This document shows, one piece after another, positions 41,841 through 50,463 of a stretch of DNA of 64,000 nt (position 1 is its first letter; each line of letters opens with the position of its first letter). The stretch is from assembly GCF_003594885.1 (NCBI RefSeq), contig NZ_QZEZ01000012.1, positions 23,656 through 87,655 of the forward strand. Reading direction: 5' to 3'. The notes beneath the pieces are model-generated. The model saw only the letters and a program-made list of their open reading frames with translations. It made no database searches and was not told where the DNA came from. This DNA is from Vallicoccus soli (GTDB taxonomy: Bacteria; Actinomycetota; Actinomycetes; Motilibacterales; Motilibacteraceae). A program made the position numbers and the translations under genes.

Positions 41841-42200
41841 GTGCGCCTGCCCCGACGCGTCCCGACCGCCCTCGCGGCCCTGCTGCTCGCGCTCGGCGCG
41901 GCGGGCTGCAGCGGCGACAGCCCCGGCGAGACCGGCGACGCCCCCGCCGGCGGCGGGGTGGAGCAGCCGCAGGACAGCGGCGGGGACGACGGCCTCGAGG
42001 AGGGCGAGCCCGAGACCTCCGGCCCCACGTCCGGGCAGGACGACGCCGACGACACCGGTAGCACCGGCGACACCGGCGGCACCGGCACGGGCGGGGACGA
42101 CAGCACGAGCGACGACCCCAGCGACGACCAGGGCGACGGGACGGACGACGGCGCCGACGCCGAGGGCGGCGACGAGGACCAGGGCGAGGAGGGCCCCTGA
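41841..42200 (+). CDS. Small acidic lipoprotein on the opposite strand of the flagellar cluster
   Basis: A 119-residue protein from GTG 41841, preceded by a perfect AGGAGG ribosome site. A signal peptide (RLPRRVPTALAALLLALGAAGC) ends in lipobox GAAGC, cleaved before about Cys23. The mature part is a disordered Asp/Gly/Ser/Thr/Glu-rich chain without hydrophobic core. It is the only plus-strand gene among the flagellar genes, lying between flhA and flhB. Function unknown; a surface-exposed acidic tether is the best description. Confidence 0.75.
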   Translation: MRLPRRVPTALAALLLALGAAGCSGDSPGETGDAPAGGGVEQPQDSGGDDGLEEGEPETSGPTSGQDDADDTGSTGDTGGTGTGGDDSTSDDPSDDQGDGTDDGADAEGGDEDQGEEGP

Positions 42201-42244
42201 CGGGCCCCCGCGGGCGGGCGTCCCGGGGCTGAGCCCGGACCGGC

Positions 42245-43336
42245 TCAGCGGCGCGCCGCGACGGGCTCCGGCACGCGGTGGGTGCCCGCGGCCGAGCCGC
42301 GCGCCTTGAGCGCGAGCACGAAGGCCAGCACCCGCGCGACGGCGGTGAACAGCTCGCCCGGCACCTCCTCGCCGAGGTCGCAGGCGGCGTGCAGGGCCCG
42401 GGCGAGCGGGACGTCCTGGACCATCGGCACGCGGTGCTCCTCGGCCTTCTCGCGGATCTTGGCCGCGACCGCGCCCGCGCCCTTGGCGACGACCCGGGGC
42501 GCACCCTTCTCGGGCTCGTAGCGCAGCGCCACGGCGACGTGGGTCGGGTTGACGAGCACCACGTCGGCGGTGGCGATCTCCGACATCATCCGGTTGCGGC
42601 TCATCGCCATCTGCCGGGCGCGGATCTGGCCCTTGACGTGCGGGTCGCCCTCGGACTGCTTGTGCTCGTCCTTGACGTCCTGCTTGCTCATGCGCAGCTG
42701 CTTGTCGAGCTGGTGCTTGTGCCACGCCCAGTCGGCGACGCCCATGACGAGGCCGGCCACCGCCGTGTTGCGGACGAGCTCGGCGACCGCCTGCGCGACG
42801 AGCCCGAGGCTGCTGGCGAACGGCATCGAGCCGTACATCGACAGGGTCGGCGCGAGGTCCTGCACGACCTGCCAGAGCAGGAAGCCGACGACCGCGCTCT
42901 TGACGAGCGACTTGACGAGCTCCCACAGGGCGTTGGCGCCGACCATGCGCTTGAGGCCGGAGAACGGGTTGAGCCGCTTGGCCTGGGGCTTGAAGTTCTT
43001 CGTCGCGATGTGCAGGCCGCCCTGCGCGACCGAGGCGACGACGACCACGACGAGCAGCACGCCGGAGAGGGGCAGCAGCACCGCCGCGCAGTCGCGGAAC
43101 CCCTCGCCGACGAGGTCCAGCGCCGGCTCGGTGGCCGGGTCCTCGGCGAGGGCGAGGCCCTTGCGGAACAGGTCCTGGGCCCGCTCGCCGGTCTGCTCGA
43201 CCGACAGCGGCAGCAGCAGGGAGGCGGCCAGGACCGACGCCCAGGCCCCGATGTCCTGGGACCGGGCGACCCGGCCCTCCTGGCGGGCCTCCTTGAGCTT
43301 CTTCGGTGTCGGCTTCTCGGTCTTCTCCCCGGCCAC
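42245..43336 (-). CDS. flhB: Flagellar biosynthesis protein FlhB
   Basis: Export-apparatus switch protein. 363 residues with N-terminal EKTEKPTPKKLKEARQEGRV, four membrane helices, a charged linker and the autocleavage motif NPTH at 263-266 in VLVNPTHVAVALRY. Cleavage between Asn and Pro changes export from hook to filament substrates in the family. GTG at 43336 begins three bases after fliR. The gene ends the fliM-flhB unit; its 3' end faces the acidic lipoprotein gene 44 bases away. Confidence 0.96.
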   Translation of the reverse strand: MAGEKTEKPTPKKLKEARQEGRVARSQDIGAWASVLAASLLLPLSVEQTGERAQDLFRKGLALAEDPATEPALDLVGEGFRDCAAVLLPLSGVLLVVVVVASVAQGGLHIATKNFKPQAKRLNPFSGLKRMVGANALWELVKSLVKSAVVGFLLWQVVQDLAPTLSMYGSMPFASSLGLVAQAVAELVRNTAVAGLVMGVADWAWHKHQLDKQLRMSKQDVKDEHKQSEGDPHVKGQIRARQMAMSRNRMMSEIATADVVLVNPTHVAVALRYEPEKGAPRVVAKGAGAVAAKIREKAEEHRVPMVQDVPLARALHAACDLGEEVPGELFTAVARVLAFVLALKARGSAAGTHRVPEPVAARR

Positions 43337-43339
43337 GCG

Positions 43340-44095
43340 TCACCCCCCGAGCCCGCCGACCGCCGCGTACGCCTCGTCGACGACGGAGTCGACGACGCCG
43401 GGCAGCAGCGGGAAGGTGAAGCCGATGACGACCAGGGTCAGCAGGATCTTGATGGGGAAGCCGAGCGAGAAGGCGTTGAGCGAGGGGCTCACGCGGGTCA
43501 GCAGGCCCAGGCCGACGTCGGCGACGAAGAGCACGCCGATGAGCGGCGCGGCGATCGCGAGCGCCGAGAGGAAGAACGTCCCGACCCCTCCGGTGAGGGT
43601 CGCGGCGAGCCGGTCGAGCGCGACCCCGCTGGTGACCGGGATGGACTCGTACGACTGCAGGAAGCCCTGGACGATGACGAGGTGGCCGCCGGTGGTGAAG
43701 AGCAGGACCACGGCGAGCAGCTGGTGCAGCCGGCCGAAGACCGAGCTCTGCGACATCGAGAGCGGGTCGTAGCCGAAGGCGACGGTGAAGCCGCCGAAGA
43801 GGTCGATGAGGTCGCCGGCGGCCTGGACCGCCGCGAAGAGCAGCTGGGTCGTGAAGCCCAGGGCCGCACCGGTGGCCACCTGCACGACGACCGCGCCGAT
43901 GAACCCCGGCAGGGTGAGGTCCGGCACGACGCGGGCGAGGTCGTCGGCGACCGGGAGGGTCAGCGCGACCGCGAGCAGGCCCTTGGCCGAGCGGGGGACC
44001 ATGCGCGTGTTGAAGGGCGGCGCGAGGAGCAGCCAGGCGGCGGCGCGCACCACCCCCAGCAGCAGGCCGACCAGCTCGACGGGGACCTGCGGCAC
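43340..44095 (-). CDS. fliR: Flagellar biosynthetic protein FliR
   Basis: Membrane component of the type III export gate, which assembles with FliP and FliQ. 251 residues, typical length, with about six hydrophobic segments and family stretches RAAAWLLLAPPFNTRMVPRS near the N terminus and APLIGVLFVADVGLGLLTRVSP. GTG at 44095 lies one base after the fliQ stop; flhB starts three bases downstream. Confidence 0.95.
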   Translation of the reverse strand: MPQVPVELVGLLLGVVRAAAWLLLAPPFNTRMVPRSAKGLLAVALTLPVADDLARVVPDLTLPGFIGAVVVQVATGAALGFTTQLLFAAVQAAGDLIDLFGGFTVAFGYDPLSMSQSSVFGRLHQLLAVVLLFTTGGHLVIVQGFLQSYESIPVTSGVALDRLAATLTGGVGTFFLSALAIAAPLIGVLFVADVGLGLLTRVSPSLNAFSLGFPIKILLTLVVIGFTFPLLPGVVDSVVDEAYAAVGGLGG

Positions 44096-44096
44096 C

Positions 44097-44369
44097 TCAG
44101 CCCCCCAGCAGCGACGGGACGCGCTCGAAGAGCTCGTGGGTGAAGCTCACGATCTCGTGGAGCATCCAGTTGCCGGTGACCAGCAGGGCGACGCCCACCC
44201 CGACCATCTTGGGCACGAAGGAGAGCGTCACCTCCTGGATCTGGGTGACCGACTGGAAGAGCGAGATGGCGAAGCCGATGCCCAGCGCGGTGAGCAGCAC
44301 CGGGGCGGAGAGCTTGGCGCAGACCAGCATGGTCGCCAGCGCGATGTCGATGACGGCGGCGTCGGTCAC
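44097..44369 (-). CDS. fliQ: Flagellar biosynthetic protein FliQ
   Basis: 90-residue export-gate subunit with two transmembrane helices (IALATMLVCAKLSAPVLLTA and MVGVGVALLVTGNWMLHEIV). The motif LGIGFAISLFQSVTQIQEVT and LSFVPKMV are diagnostic. GTG start overlaps the fliP stop (GTGA). Confidence 0.96.
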   Translation of the reverse strand: MTDAAVIDIALATMLVCAKLSAPVLLTALGIGFAISLFQSVTQIQEVTLSFVPKMVGVGVALLVTGNWMLHEIVSFTHELFERVPSLLGG

Positions 44370-45217
44370 CGGTAGCTCTCCAGGAGCGCGGTGACGATGA
44401 GGCCCCAGCCGTCGACGAGCACGAAGAGCAGCAGCTTGAACGGCAGGGAGATCATCACCGGCGGCAGCATCATCATGCCCATGCCCATGAGGGCCGAGCT
44501 CACGACGATGTCGATGACGAGGAAGGGGATGAAGATGACGAAGCCGATGATGAACGCGGACTTCAGCTCGCTGAGCACGAAGGCCGGGACCAGCGTCGTC
44601 AGCGGCACCGCGTCGGCGTTGGCGTAGCGCCCGCCGTTCTCGGCCTGGGAGATGAGGGCCAGCTCGTCGGGCCGGGTGTGGGCGAACATGAACTCCCGCA
44701 GCGGCGCCACGCCGGCGTCGAACGCAGGGCCCTGCTGGAGCGTGCCGTCGAGGAACGGCTGCACGCCGAGCTCGTTGACCTGGCTCAGCACCGGGGCCAT
44801 GACGAAGAGGCTGAGGAACAGCGCCAGCCCGACGAGGACCTGCGTCGGCGGGGTGCTCTGCAGGCCCAGCGCGTTGCGGGTCATGCCCAGCACCACGACG
44901 ATCTTCGTGAAGCTCGTGCACATGAGCAGCAGCGCCGGGGCCACCGAGAGCACGGTGACGGCGAGCAGCACCGTGATCGACGTGCTCGGCTGCCCGTTCG
45001 GCCCGAGGTCCTTGAGCGAGTCGAGCCCGAGGCCCGGCGCCGCCGGCGCGGCGGGCCCGGCGGGGGCCCCGGCGCCGGGCGCCTGGGGCGCGGCGAGCAC
45101 GACGGCCGCGGGGTCCGCGGGCGCGGCGCTCGCGGCGGGTGCCGCGACGAGCAGGCCCAGGAGGGCGAGCAGGACGGCGGCGGCGTACCGCAGGAGGGGG
45201 GTGCGGTGGCGGCTCAT
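44366..45217 (-). CDS. fliP: Flagellar biosynthetic protein FliP
   Basis: Core export-gate protein, 283 residues. An N-terminal signal peptide (YAAAVLLALLGLLVAAPAASA) precedes a Pro/Ala-rich stretch and the conserved body: LLMCTSFTKIVVVLGMTRNA, TPPTQVLVGLALFLSLFVM, SELKSAFIIGFVIFIPFLVI, and the Met-rich SSALMGMGMMMLPPVMISLP. ATG at 45217 overlaps the fliO stop (ATGA). Confidence 0.97.
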   Translation of the reverse strand: MSRHRTPLLRYAAAVLLALLGLLVAAPAASAAPADPAAVVLAAPQAPGAGAPAGPAAPAAPGLGLDSLKDLGPNGQPSTSITVLLAVTVLSVAPALLLMCTSFTKIVVVLGMTRNALGLQSTPPTQVLVGLALFLSLFVMAPVLSQVNELGVQPFLDGTLQQGPAFDAGVAPLREFMFAHTRPDELALISQAENGGRYANADAVPLTTLVPAFVLSELKSAFIIGFVIFIPFLVIDIVVSSALMGMGMMMLPPVMISLPFKLLLFVLVDGWGLIVTALLESYR

Positions 45218-45657
45218 GCCCGGCGGACCGTCCTCTCGCGCACGGCGTCCACGGCGGCCCGCCAGGTGGCGGGGCTGAGGACGGAGCCGGCCAGCGGACC
45301 GGCGGGGGCGCGGCCGGGCGCGGGGCCGGCGGGGGTGGTGCCGTCGAGGGCCGTACGGGCCGCCCCGCCCGCCGCGGAGGGGGCGGCGGGGGAGGCGGCG
45401 GTGACGGCCTCGAGGTCGGTGTCGGTGAGCAGGGACACGCCCTGCTCGGTCACGCCGAGGACGAGGGCGCGGTCGGCGACGCGCACGACGGTGACCGCCG
45501 CACCGCGCCCGACCTGCTGGCGGGCCAGCACCTCGACCGCGCCCCCGGCGCGCCCGGCGCCCCCGCGCGCCGCGAGGCGCGCGCAGAGCCAGAGCACGCC
45601 GAGCACGGCGGCGAGGGACAGGCCCACCTTGAGGACGAGCCCGACGGTGTCGATCAT
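45214..45657 (-). CDS. fliO: Flagellar biosynthetic protein FliO
   Basis: 147-residue single-pass membrane protein, an assembly aid for the FliP complex. One N-terminal helix ([20 protein letters not shown]) then a FliO-like cytoplasmic beta segment [20 protein letters not shown], followed by a Pro/Ala-rich tail. Identity rests strongly on position between fliN and fliP and on the topology. ATGA overlap with fliN. Confidence 0.85.
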   Translation of the reverse strand: MIDTVGLVLKVGLSLAAVLGVLWLCARLAARGGAGRAGGAVEVLARQQVGRGAAVTVVRVADRALVLGVTEQGVSLLTDTDLEAVTAASPAAPSAAGGAARTALDGTTPAGPAPGRAPAGPLAGSVLSPATWRAAVDAVRERTVRRA

Positions 45658-46511
45658 GCGGCGCCCCCCGCGGCGGCGTCGGCACCGGCGTGCGGGCCGA
45701 CGATCTCCGTGATGCGGATGCCGAAGTCCTCGTCGACGACGACGACCTCGCCCCGGGCGATGAGCGTGCCGTTGACGAGCAGGTCGGCGGGGCTGCCGGC
45801 CGCCCGGTCGAGCTCGACGACGGCGCCCGGGGAGAGCGAGAGGAGCTCGCGCACCGTCATCCGGGTGCGCCCGAGCTCGACCGTCACCTCCATCTCGACG
45901 TCGCGGAGCAGCTCGAGCCCGTGGCGGCGGTCCGGCTCGCTGAGCGGGCGGGGGGCGGCCGGGGCGGCCGACTGCTGCTGCGGGATCGCCGCGGCGGCCG
46001 CCGCGGCGGCCATCTGCTCGTCGAAGGTCGGGACGACCGGCTCCGGCGCCGCGACCTCCGCGACGGCCAGCAGCGCCGTCGCGACCGTGCCGCCCTCGGC
46101 CGCGAGCAGCGGCACGACCTGCACGCCGGGGCGGTCGAGCAGGGTGTCGAGGGCGAGGTCGACGCTCAGCTCGTTGGCGGGGGCCGCGGCGGCGCCCAGC
46201 GCGGCGGCCGCCGCGTCGAGCGCGGGCTGCACGGCGGCGGCCACGTCGAGCTGACCCAGCGGGCTCTCGCGCAGCGCCTCGACGAGGTCGCCGGCGACGA
46301 CCACCGCGACGTCGCCGGTGACGGCCGCGCCGGGCTCGCCGCCGACGGTCGCGAGGACCGCGGTGCCCGGGGCCGACGGCAGGGCCACCCCGATGGAGGC
46401 GGCCGGGCCCGGGGTGCCCGCGATGAGCTCGCTCGGGACCGGGAGCGCCGCGGCGAGGGCCGAGGCGGCGGCGACGATCTGGTCGCGCGAGGGGGCGGTC
46501 GGGGTGCTCAT
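45654..46511 (-). CDS. fliN: Flagellar motor switch protein FliN, with long N-terminal domain
   Basis: C-ring component. 285 residues, about twice enterobacterial FliN. The C-terminal SpoA domain (about 205-275) reads [20 protein letters not shown] then [20 protein letters not shown] and FGIRITEIV. The preceding 150 residues form an alternating strand/helix domain resembling the CheC-like part of FliY, but without clear phosphatase D/S-x3-E-x2-N motifs, then an Ala/Pro linker. ATG at 46511 overlaps the fliM stop. Confidence 0.93.
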   Translation of the reverse strand: MSTPTAPSRDQIVAAASALAAALPVPSELIAGTPGPAASIGVALPSAPGTAVLATVGGEPGAAVTGDVAVVVAGDLVEALRESPLGQLDVAAAVQPALDAAAAALGAAAAPANELSVDLALDTLLDRPGVQVVPLLAAEGGTVATALLAVAEVAAPEPVVPTFDEQMAAAAAAAAIPQQQSAAPAAPRPLSEPDRRHGLELLRDVEMEVTVELGRTRMTVRELLSLSPGAVVELDRAAGSPADLLVNGTLIARGEVVVVDEDFGIRITEIVGPHAGADAAAGGAA

Positions 46512-47557
46512 GCGCGGGACGCTCCTGCGGGCTGGGACGGGCGGCGGGCGGTCGTGCGGGGGGCGGGGCGGGGCGCGGCGGCGCCGCGCGCGGCGACCGC
46601 GGGCGGCGGGGCCACCGGCTGGTCGACCACGAGGCAGGCCAGGCGCTTGCCCTGCGCGCCGGGGACGGCGCTGGCGAAGGTGACGTCGGCGGCGGTGACG
46701 GCGAGCGGCGCGGCGACCGGGTGCGGCAGCGGCAGCACGTCGCCGACCTGCAGGGCCACGAGGGTCGACGGGGTGAGCCGCGCGGGCTCGAAGCGCACCG
46801 TGACCTCGACGGGGACCGACTCGAGCCGGTCCGCGAGGTGCCGGCCGGCGGCCTCGCGGGCGGCGCGCTCGCGGTCGCTCAGCACGCCGTGGCCGGTGGC
46901 GGCCTCCAGGTGCGGCATCAGGCTCGCGAAGGGCAGGCAGACGGTGGCGAGGCTGCCCTCGGCGCCGAGGTCGAGCTCGAAGGTCGCCACGATCACCATG
47001 TCGCTGGCCGAGGCGGCCTGGGCGAACTGGGGGTTGTACTCGAGCCCCTGCACCTGCGGGTCGAAGCGCACCAGGGCGTCGAAGGCGTACCGCAGCTCGA
47101 GCACCGTGCGGTCGATGAGCCCGCGCAGCAGGGCGGTCTCGATGTCGGACAGCGGGCGGTTCGGCTGGTCGCCGGTGCCCGGGCCGCCGAGGAGGTGGTC
47201 CACGCTCGTCATGGCCGTCGCGAGCGGCATCTCGAGGACGGCCTGCCCGTCGAGCGGCTCGATGGTGGCGAGGGCCATGACCGTGGGGTTCGAGAGCGTC
47301 TGGACGTACTCGGCGTACGTCACCTGCTCGATCGACACGTTGGTCACCTGGGTGACCACGCGCAGGGACGAGGTGAGCAAGGTCGACCACTGCCTGGCGA
47401 AGGTCTCGAAGGCGACCTGCAGGCTCCGCACGTGCTCGCGGGAGAGCTTCGTGGGGCGGCGGAAGTCGTACGGCTTGGGGCCGTCGCCCTTGGAGCGGCG
47501 GTGCCGCCCGCGGGGGGCCCCGGACCCCGCGGGGGTGGTCTCTGCTGTCACGGTCAC
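46508..47557 (-). CDS. fliM: Flagellar motor switch protein FliM
   Basis: C-ring protein linking chemotaxis output to rotor direction. 349 residues. Typical stretches are [40 protein letters not shown], the GGxG-like [21 protein letters not shown] and a SpoA C-terminal domain (about 250-310). The N-terminal LSQxEIDALL CheY-binding peptide is not present; the N terminus is basic and disordered. GTG 47557 lies two bases from a sigma-28-like -10 element, so a second GTG at 47551 may be used on a near-leaderless message. Confidence 0.95.
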   Translation of the reverse strand: MTVTAETTPAGSGAPRGRHRRSKGDGPKPYDFRRPTKLSREHVRSLQVAFETFARQWSTLLTSSLRVVTQVTNVSIEQVTYAEYVQTLSNPTVMALATIEPLDGQAVLEMPLATAMTSVDHLLGGPGTGDQPNRPLSDIETALLRGLIDRTVLELRYAFDALVRFDPQVQGLEYNPQFAQAASASDMVIVATFELDLGAEGSLATVCLPFASLMPHLEAATGHGVLSDRERAAREAAGRHLADRLESVPVEVTVRFEPARLTPSTLVALQVGDVLPLPHPVAAPLAVTAADVTFASAVPGAQGKRLACLVVDQPVAPPPAVAARGAAAPRPAPRTTARRPSQPAGASRA

Positions 47558-47558
47558 T

Positions 47559-47587
47559 CGTTCGGCACAGCGGCGCCGGACCTTGAA
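47559..47587 (-). promoter_or_regulatory. Sigma-28-like promoter of the fliM-flhB unit
   Basis: Minus strand: TTCAAG (47587-47582), 15-base spacer, GCCGAACG (47566-47559). The -35 element sits in the loop of the hairpin at 47570-47603. The predicted start near 47552 falls at the second GTG of fliM. Confidence 0.6.
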
Positions 47588-47603
47588 CGAGGTCCGGCGC
47601 CGC
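47570..47603 (-). terminator. 13-bp hairpin between fliL and fliM
   Basis: The arms 47570-47582 and 47591-47603 (GCGGCGCCGGACC and its complement) are perfectly paired with an 8-base loop. It lies 61 bases after the fliL stop and probably ends the flbD-motAB-fliL transcript while its loop and distal arm form part of the fliM promoter. Confidence 0.7.
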
Positions 47604-47663
47604 GGGGCCGTGCGGGTGCCGCCGACGGGGCGGCGGGGCGTCAGCGGGGACGTCGCCGGGACG

Positions 47664-48131
47664 TCACTGGATGACGAACTCGGTGAAGTAGATGTCCATG
47701 ACGCCGTCGTGGTAGTCGTGCTTGATCTCCTCGAGGAGGTGCTCCTTGAGCTTCTCGCGCGACTCGGGGCTGCTGAGCTCGCCGACCGGGCGGTTGCTGA
47801 ACTGCTCGATGAGCCGGTCGAGGGCCTGCGAGCCGTCGGGCGACGCGCCGTGCCCGCCGCCGCCGGCCTCCTCGGTGAACTGCAGCGCCAGGCCGACCTT
47901 GAGGTAGTGCCCGTCGGCGAGGTTCAGCGTGATCGGCTCGTTCACGAGCACGGCGCCGGGCACCGGCTCGGCCTCCTTCTCCTCCTCGCCGCCGCCCTTG
48001 AGGAGCAGGAAGTACGCGGCCGCCGCGACGACGACGACCACGAGCCCGACGACGATGAACAGCATCTTCTTGGACTTCTTCGGCGCCTCGGCGGCCTCGT
48101 CGGCGGCGGGGGCCTTGGTGGTGGTGGCCAT
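47664..48131 (-). CDS. fliL: Flagellar basal body-associated protein FliL
   Basis: 155-residue single-pass protein surrounding the stator in related systems. A Lys-rich cytoplasmic N terminus, one helix (MLFIVVGLVVVVVAAAAYFL, about 23-42), an acidic linker, and an extracytoplasmic FliL domain (VNEPITLNLADGHYLKVGLA and the C-terminal VMDIYFTEFVIQ). ATG at 48131 with GAGAGGAG ribosome site; 25 bases after motB. Confidence 0.94.
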   Translation of the reverse strand: MATTTKAPAADEAAEAPKKSKKMLFIVVGLVVVVVAAAAYFLLLKGGGEEEKEAEPVPGAVLVNEPITLNLADGHYLKVGLALQFTEEAGGGGHGASPDGSQALDRLIEQFSNRPVGELSSPESREKLKEHLLEEIKHDYHDGVMDIYFTEFVIQ

Positions 48132-48156
48132 GGGTCTCTCCTCTCGTGTGCCGCCG

Positions 48157-49170
48157 TCAGTGGGCGGAGGCGTGGGACTCGGTGGTGGCGCGGGGCTCGG
48201 TCGTGCCGTGGGGCTCGGTCGTGCCGTGGGACCCGCTCGTGCCGTGGTCGGCGGCGGGCGCGTGGACGTCGGCCTGCACCGGCGCCGCGCCCTCGGCGGG
48301 GGCGACGTCGGGCAGCAGCGCGGCGTCCTGCGGCGGCAGGGTGGACAGGACGACGACCTCGACGCGGCGGTTGAGGCGCAGGGCGCGCTCGCCCATCCCC
48401 TCCACGAGCGGCCGCTGCTCGCCGTAGCCCGCGGCCGAGAGCCGCCGGCCCGGCACGCCCTCGTCGTCGGTCAGCCGGCGCAGGACGCTGGCTGCGCGGG
48501 CCAGGCTCAGCTCCCAGTTGGTCGCGTACGGGTAGCCGCCGGTCGGCAGGGCGTTGGTGTGCCCCTCGACGAGGACGTCGTTGGGCAGTTCGCGCAGGAC
48601 GGGCCCGATCGCGTGCACGACCTTGCGCCCGCCCTCCTGGAGCTCGGCCCGGCCGCTCGCGAAGAGCACCTCGTCGGTGACGAGCGTGACCACGAGGCCG
48701 CGCTCGTCGTACCGGAACCGCACCTGGTCCTCGAGGCCGTCCTTCGCCAGCGCCCGCTGGATGCGCTGCTTCGTGCCGTCGAGCGTCTTCACCTCGGCCT
48801 CGGCCGCCTGCCGGCGCCGGTCCTCCTCCTGCCGGTCCTTGAAGGCCACCGCGGCCTGGACCCGCGGGTCGTCCTGCGGCGCGGCGAGGCGCTGCGTCTC
48901 GAACGGGTCGGCCGCCGCGGTCTCGGACTCCGGCCCCCTCGGGCCGCCGTCGATGGTGACGATGGGGTTGCCGAAGCTCTGCTGGAGGCTGGCGGCCAGC
49001 GCCTTCATCTTCGACGTGTCGACGTTGCTGATGGCGAACATGACGATGAAGAGCGCCATGAGGACGGTGACGAGGTCGGCGTAGCTGACGAGCCAGCGCT
49101 CGTGGTTCTCGTGCTCCTCGTGCTCCTCGTGGTGCTTCCTGCGCCCGCCGCCGTGGCCGCCGCCGCTCAT
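48157..49170 (-). CDS. motB: Flagellar stator protein MotB
   Basis: 337 residues. One N-terminal helix (about 27-49) carries the ion-binding Asp32 in VSYADLVTVLMALFIVMFAI. A coiled, charged linker leads to an OmpA-like peptidoglycan-binding domain (about 170-290) with VEGHTNALPTGGYPYATNWE and RLNRRVEVVV. The cytoplasmic N terminus is His/Glu-rich (HHEEHEEHENHE) and the C terminus is a TTEPHG-type repeat tail of about 35 residues. ATG at 49170 shares one base with the motA stop. Confidence 0.95.
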   Translation of the reverse strand: MSGGGHGGGRRKHHEEHEEHENHERWLVSYADLVTVLMALFIVMFAISNVDTSKMKALAASLQQSFGNPIVTIDGGPRGPESETAAADPFETQRLAAPQDDPRVQAAVAFKDRQEEDRRRQAAEAEVKTLDGTKQRIQRALAKDGLEDQVRFRYDERGLVVTLVTDEVLFASGRAELQEGGRKVVHAIGPVLRELPNDVLVEGHTNALPTGGYPYATNWELSLARAASVLRRLTDDEGVPGRRLSAAGYGEQRPLVEGMGERALRLNRRVEVVVLSTLPPQDAALLPDVAPAEGAAPVQADVHAPAADHGTSGSHGTTEPHGTTEPRATTESHASAH

Positions 49171-49946
49171 CAGGCGGCCTTGGCCTCGGCCGCGTCGGCG
49201 TCGGCCGGCGGCAGGAGGGCACGCAGCTTCTGGCCCACGACGCGCGGGTTGGAGCCCGCCTGGATGGCCAGGATCCCCTCGAGCGCGAGCTCCATCTGGG
49301 CCGCCTGGAGGTTGCTGAGCCGCTCCAGGCGCTTGGAGATGGGCAGCCAGATGACGTTGGCGGAGAGCACGCCCCACAGCGTCGCGAGGAGCGCGACGGC
49401 GATGGACGGGCCGAGCAGCTCCGGCTGGTCGAGCATGCCGAGGACGTGGGTGAGCGAGAGGACGGTGCCGACGATGCCGATCGTCGGGGCGTATCCGCCC
49501 ATGTCGGTGAAGAGCTTGTAGCTGACCTTGTCCGCCGCCTTCTTGGCGCGGATGCGCGCCTCCATGATCTCGGCCAGCTCGTCGGGGTCGGTGCCGTCGA
49601 TCGCGAGCTCGAGGCCGCGCTTGAGGAACGGGTCCTCCACGGACTTCGAGGCGTCCTCGAGGGCCAGCAGGCCCTCGCGGCGGGCGCGCTCGGCGAGCGA
49701 CACGACCGTGTCGACGATCCCGTCGGCCGGGGGCACCTTGGCGGTGAACGCGACCGGGATCATCTTCAGCGCGCCGAGGAAGTCCTTGAGCGTGCTGCCG
49801 GCCATCGTCGCGCCGAAGGTGCCGCCGAAGATGAGGATGATCGGGGGCAGGAGGAACATCGCGGTCGGGCTCGCGCCCTCGAGGATCGCGCCGAGGCTGA
49901 TGGCGGCGAAGGCGAGGACGAGCCCTCCGATGGTCGCGGGATCCAC
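49170..49946 (-). CDS. motA: Flagellar stator protein MotA
   Basis: 258-residue stator subunit with four transmembrane helices. It starts with TIGGLVLAFAAISLGAILEG and contains the cytoplasmic loop with charged residues (ERARREGLLALED) and the C-terminal pore helices around DMGGYAPTIGIVGTVLSLTH and ALLATLWGVLSANVIWLPI. The proline critical for torque in the APTIG segment is present. GTG at 49946, one base after the flbD stop. Confidence 0.96.
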   Translation of the reverse strand: MDPATIGGLVLAFAAISLGAILEGASPTAMFLLPPIILIFGGTFGATMAGSTLKDFLGALKMIPVAFTAKVPPADGIVDTVVSLAERARREGLLALEDASKSVEDPFLKRGLELAIDGTDPDELAEIMEARIRAKKAADKVSYKLFTDMGGYAPTIGIVGTVLSLTHVLGMLDQPELLGPSIAVALLATLWGVLSANVIWLPISKRLERLSNLQAAQMELALEGILAIQAGSNPRVVGQKLRALLPPADADAAEAKAA

Positions 49947-49947
49947 G

Positions 49948-50247
49948 TCACAGCTCCCGTCGGTGGAGGGGGACGACGATGCTGGCGGTCTCGCCGGCTG
50001 CCGTCGGGTGGGCGGGGTGCGGCGCCGGGGCCGGGGGCGTGCCCTCGGCCTCCAGCGCGTGGGCCGTCGCGATGACGGAGGCGCGGAAGTCGCGGATGCG
50101 CGCGACGACCTCCTCCACCGGCTCGACGACGACGTAGCGGGTGCCGTCGACGAGCGTGAGGACCGTGTCCGGCGTGCCTTCGGCGCGCTGGATCAGGTCG
50201 GGGTTCACGGCGAAGGCCGGCCCGTTGAGGCGGGTCAGCACGATCAC
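49948..50247 (-). CDS. flbD: FlbD-family flagellar protein (SwrD-like)
   Basis: 99 residues. The first 60 (MIVLTRLNGPAFAVNPDLIQ then EGTPDTVLTLVDGTRYVV) match the small FlbD/SwrD family found next to motA in many flagellar clusters and linked in Bacillus to stator torque. The last 40 residues are a Pro/His/Ala-rich extension. GTG start at 50247; first gene of the flbD-motA-motB-fliL unit, preceded by a sigma-28-like motif 126-154 bases upstream. Confidence 0.88.
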   Translation of the reverse strand: MIVLTRLNGPAFAVNPDLIQRAEGTPDTVLTLVDGTRYVVVEPVEEVVARIRDFRASVIATAHALEAEGTPPAPAPHPAHPTAAGETASIVVPLHRREL

Positions 50248-50372
50248 GTTTCTCTGTCCGTCCTTGGGTGGGGTCGCGAGGGCCGTTCCGTCGGCCCCGT
50301 GTCGCGTCGGTCGGGTGCGGCCCGGTCCGCCGTGCCCCGCGCGAGCGGGCGGCGGACTGGTCCGTCAGTGGG

Positions 50373-50401
50373 GTATCGGCGCGTCCGGTCGGGTGCTTGA
50401 C
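50373..50401 (-). promoter_or_regulatory. Sigma-28-like promoter of the flbD-motAB-fliL unit
   Basis: Minus strand: GTCAAG (50401-50396), 15-base spacer, GCCGATAC (50380-50373), the best match in the window to the sigma-28 -10 box GCCGATAA. Predicted start near 50366, about 119 bases before flbD. The 278-bp space holds only this motif and the hairpin at 50464-50513. Confidence 0.7.
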
Positions 50402-50463
50402 GTCGCCCGAACGGGTGGTCCTGGCCCTCGGGAAGCGCTCTCCCGAGCGCAGGCGCCCTCCTG

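Noticed and set aside
42201..42244. Terminator between the acidic lipoprotein and flhB
   Set aside because: Only a 5-bp GC stem can be drawn around CCGGGGCTGAGCCCGG; too weak to annotate.
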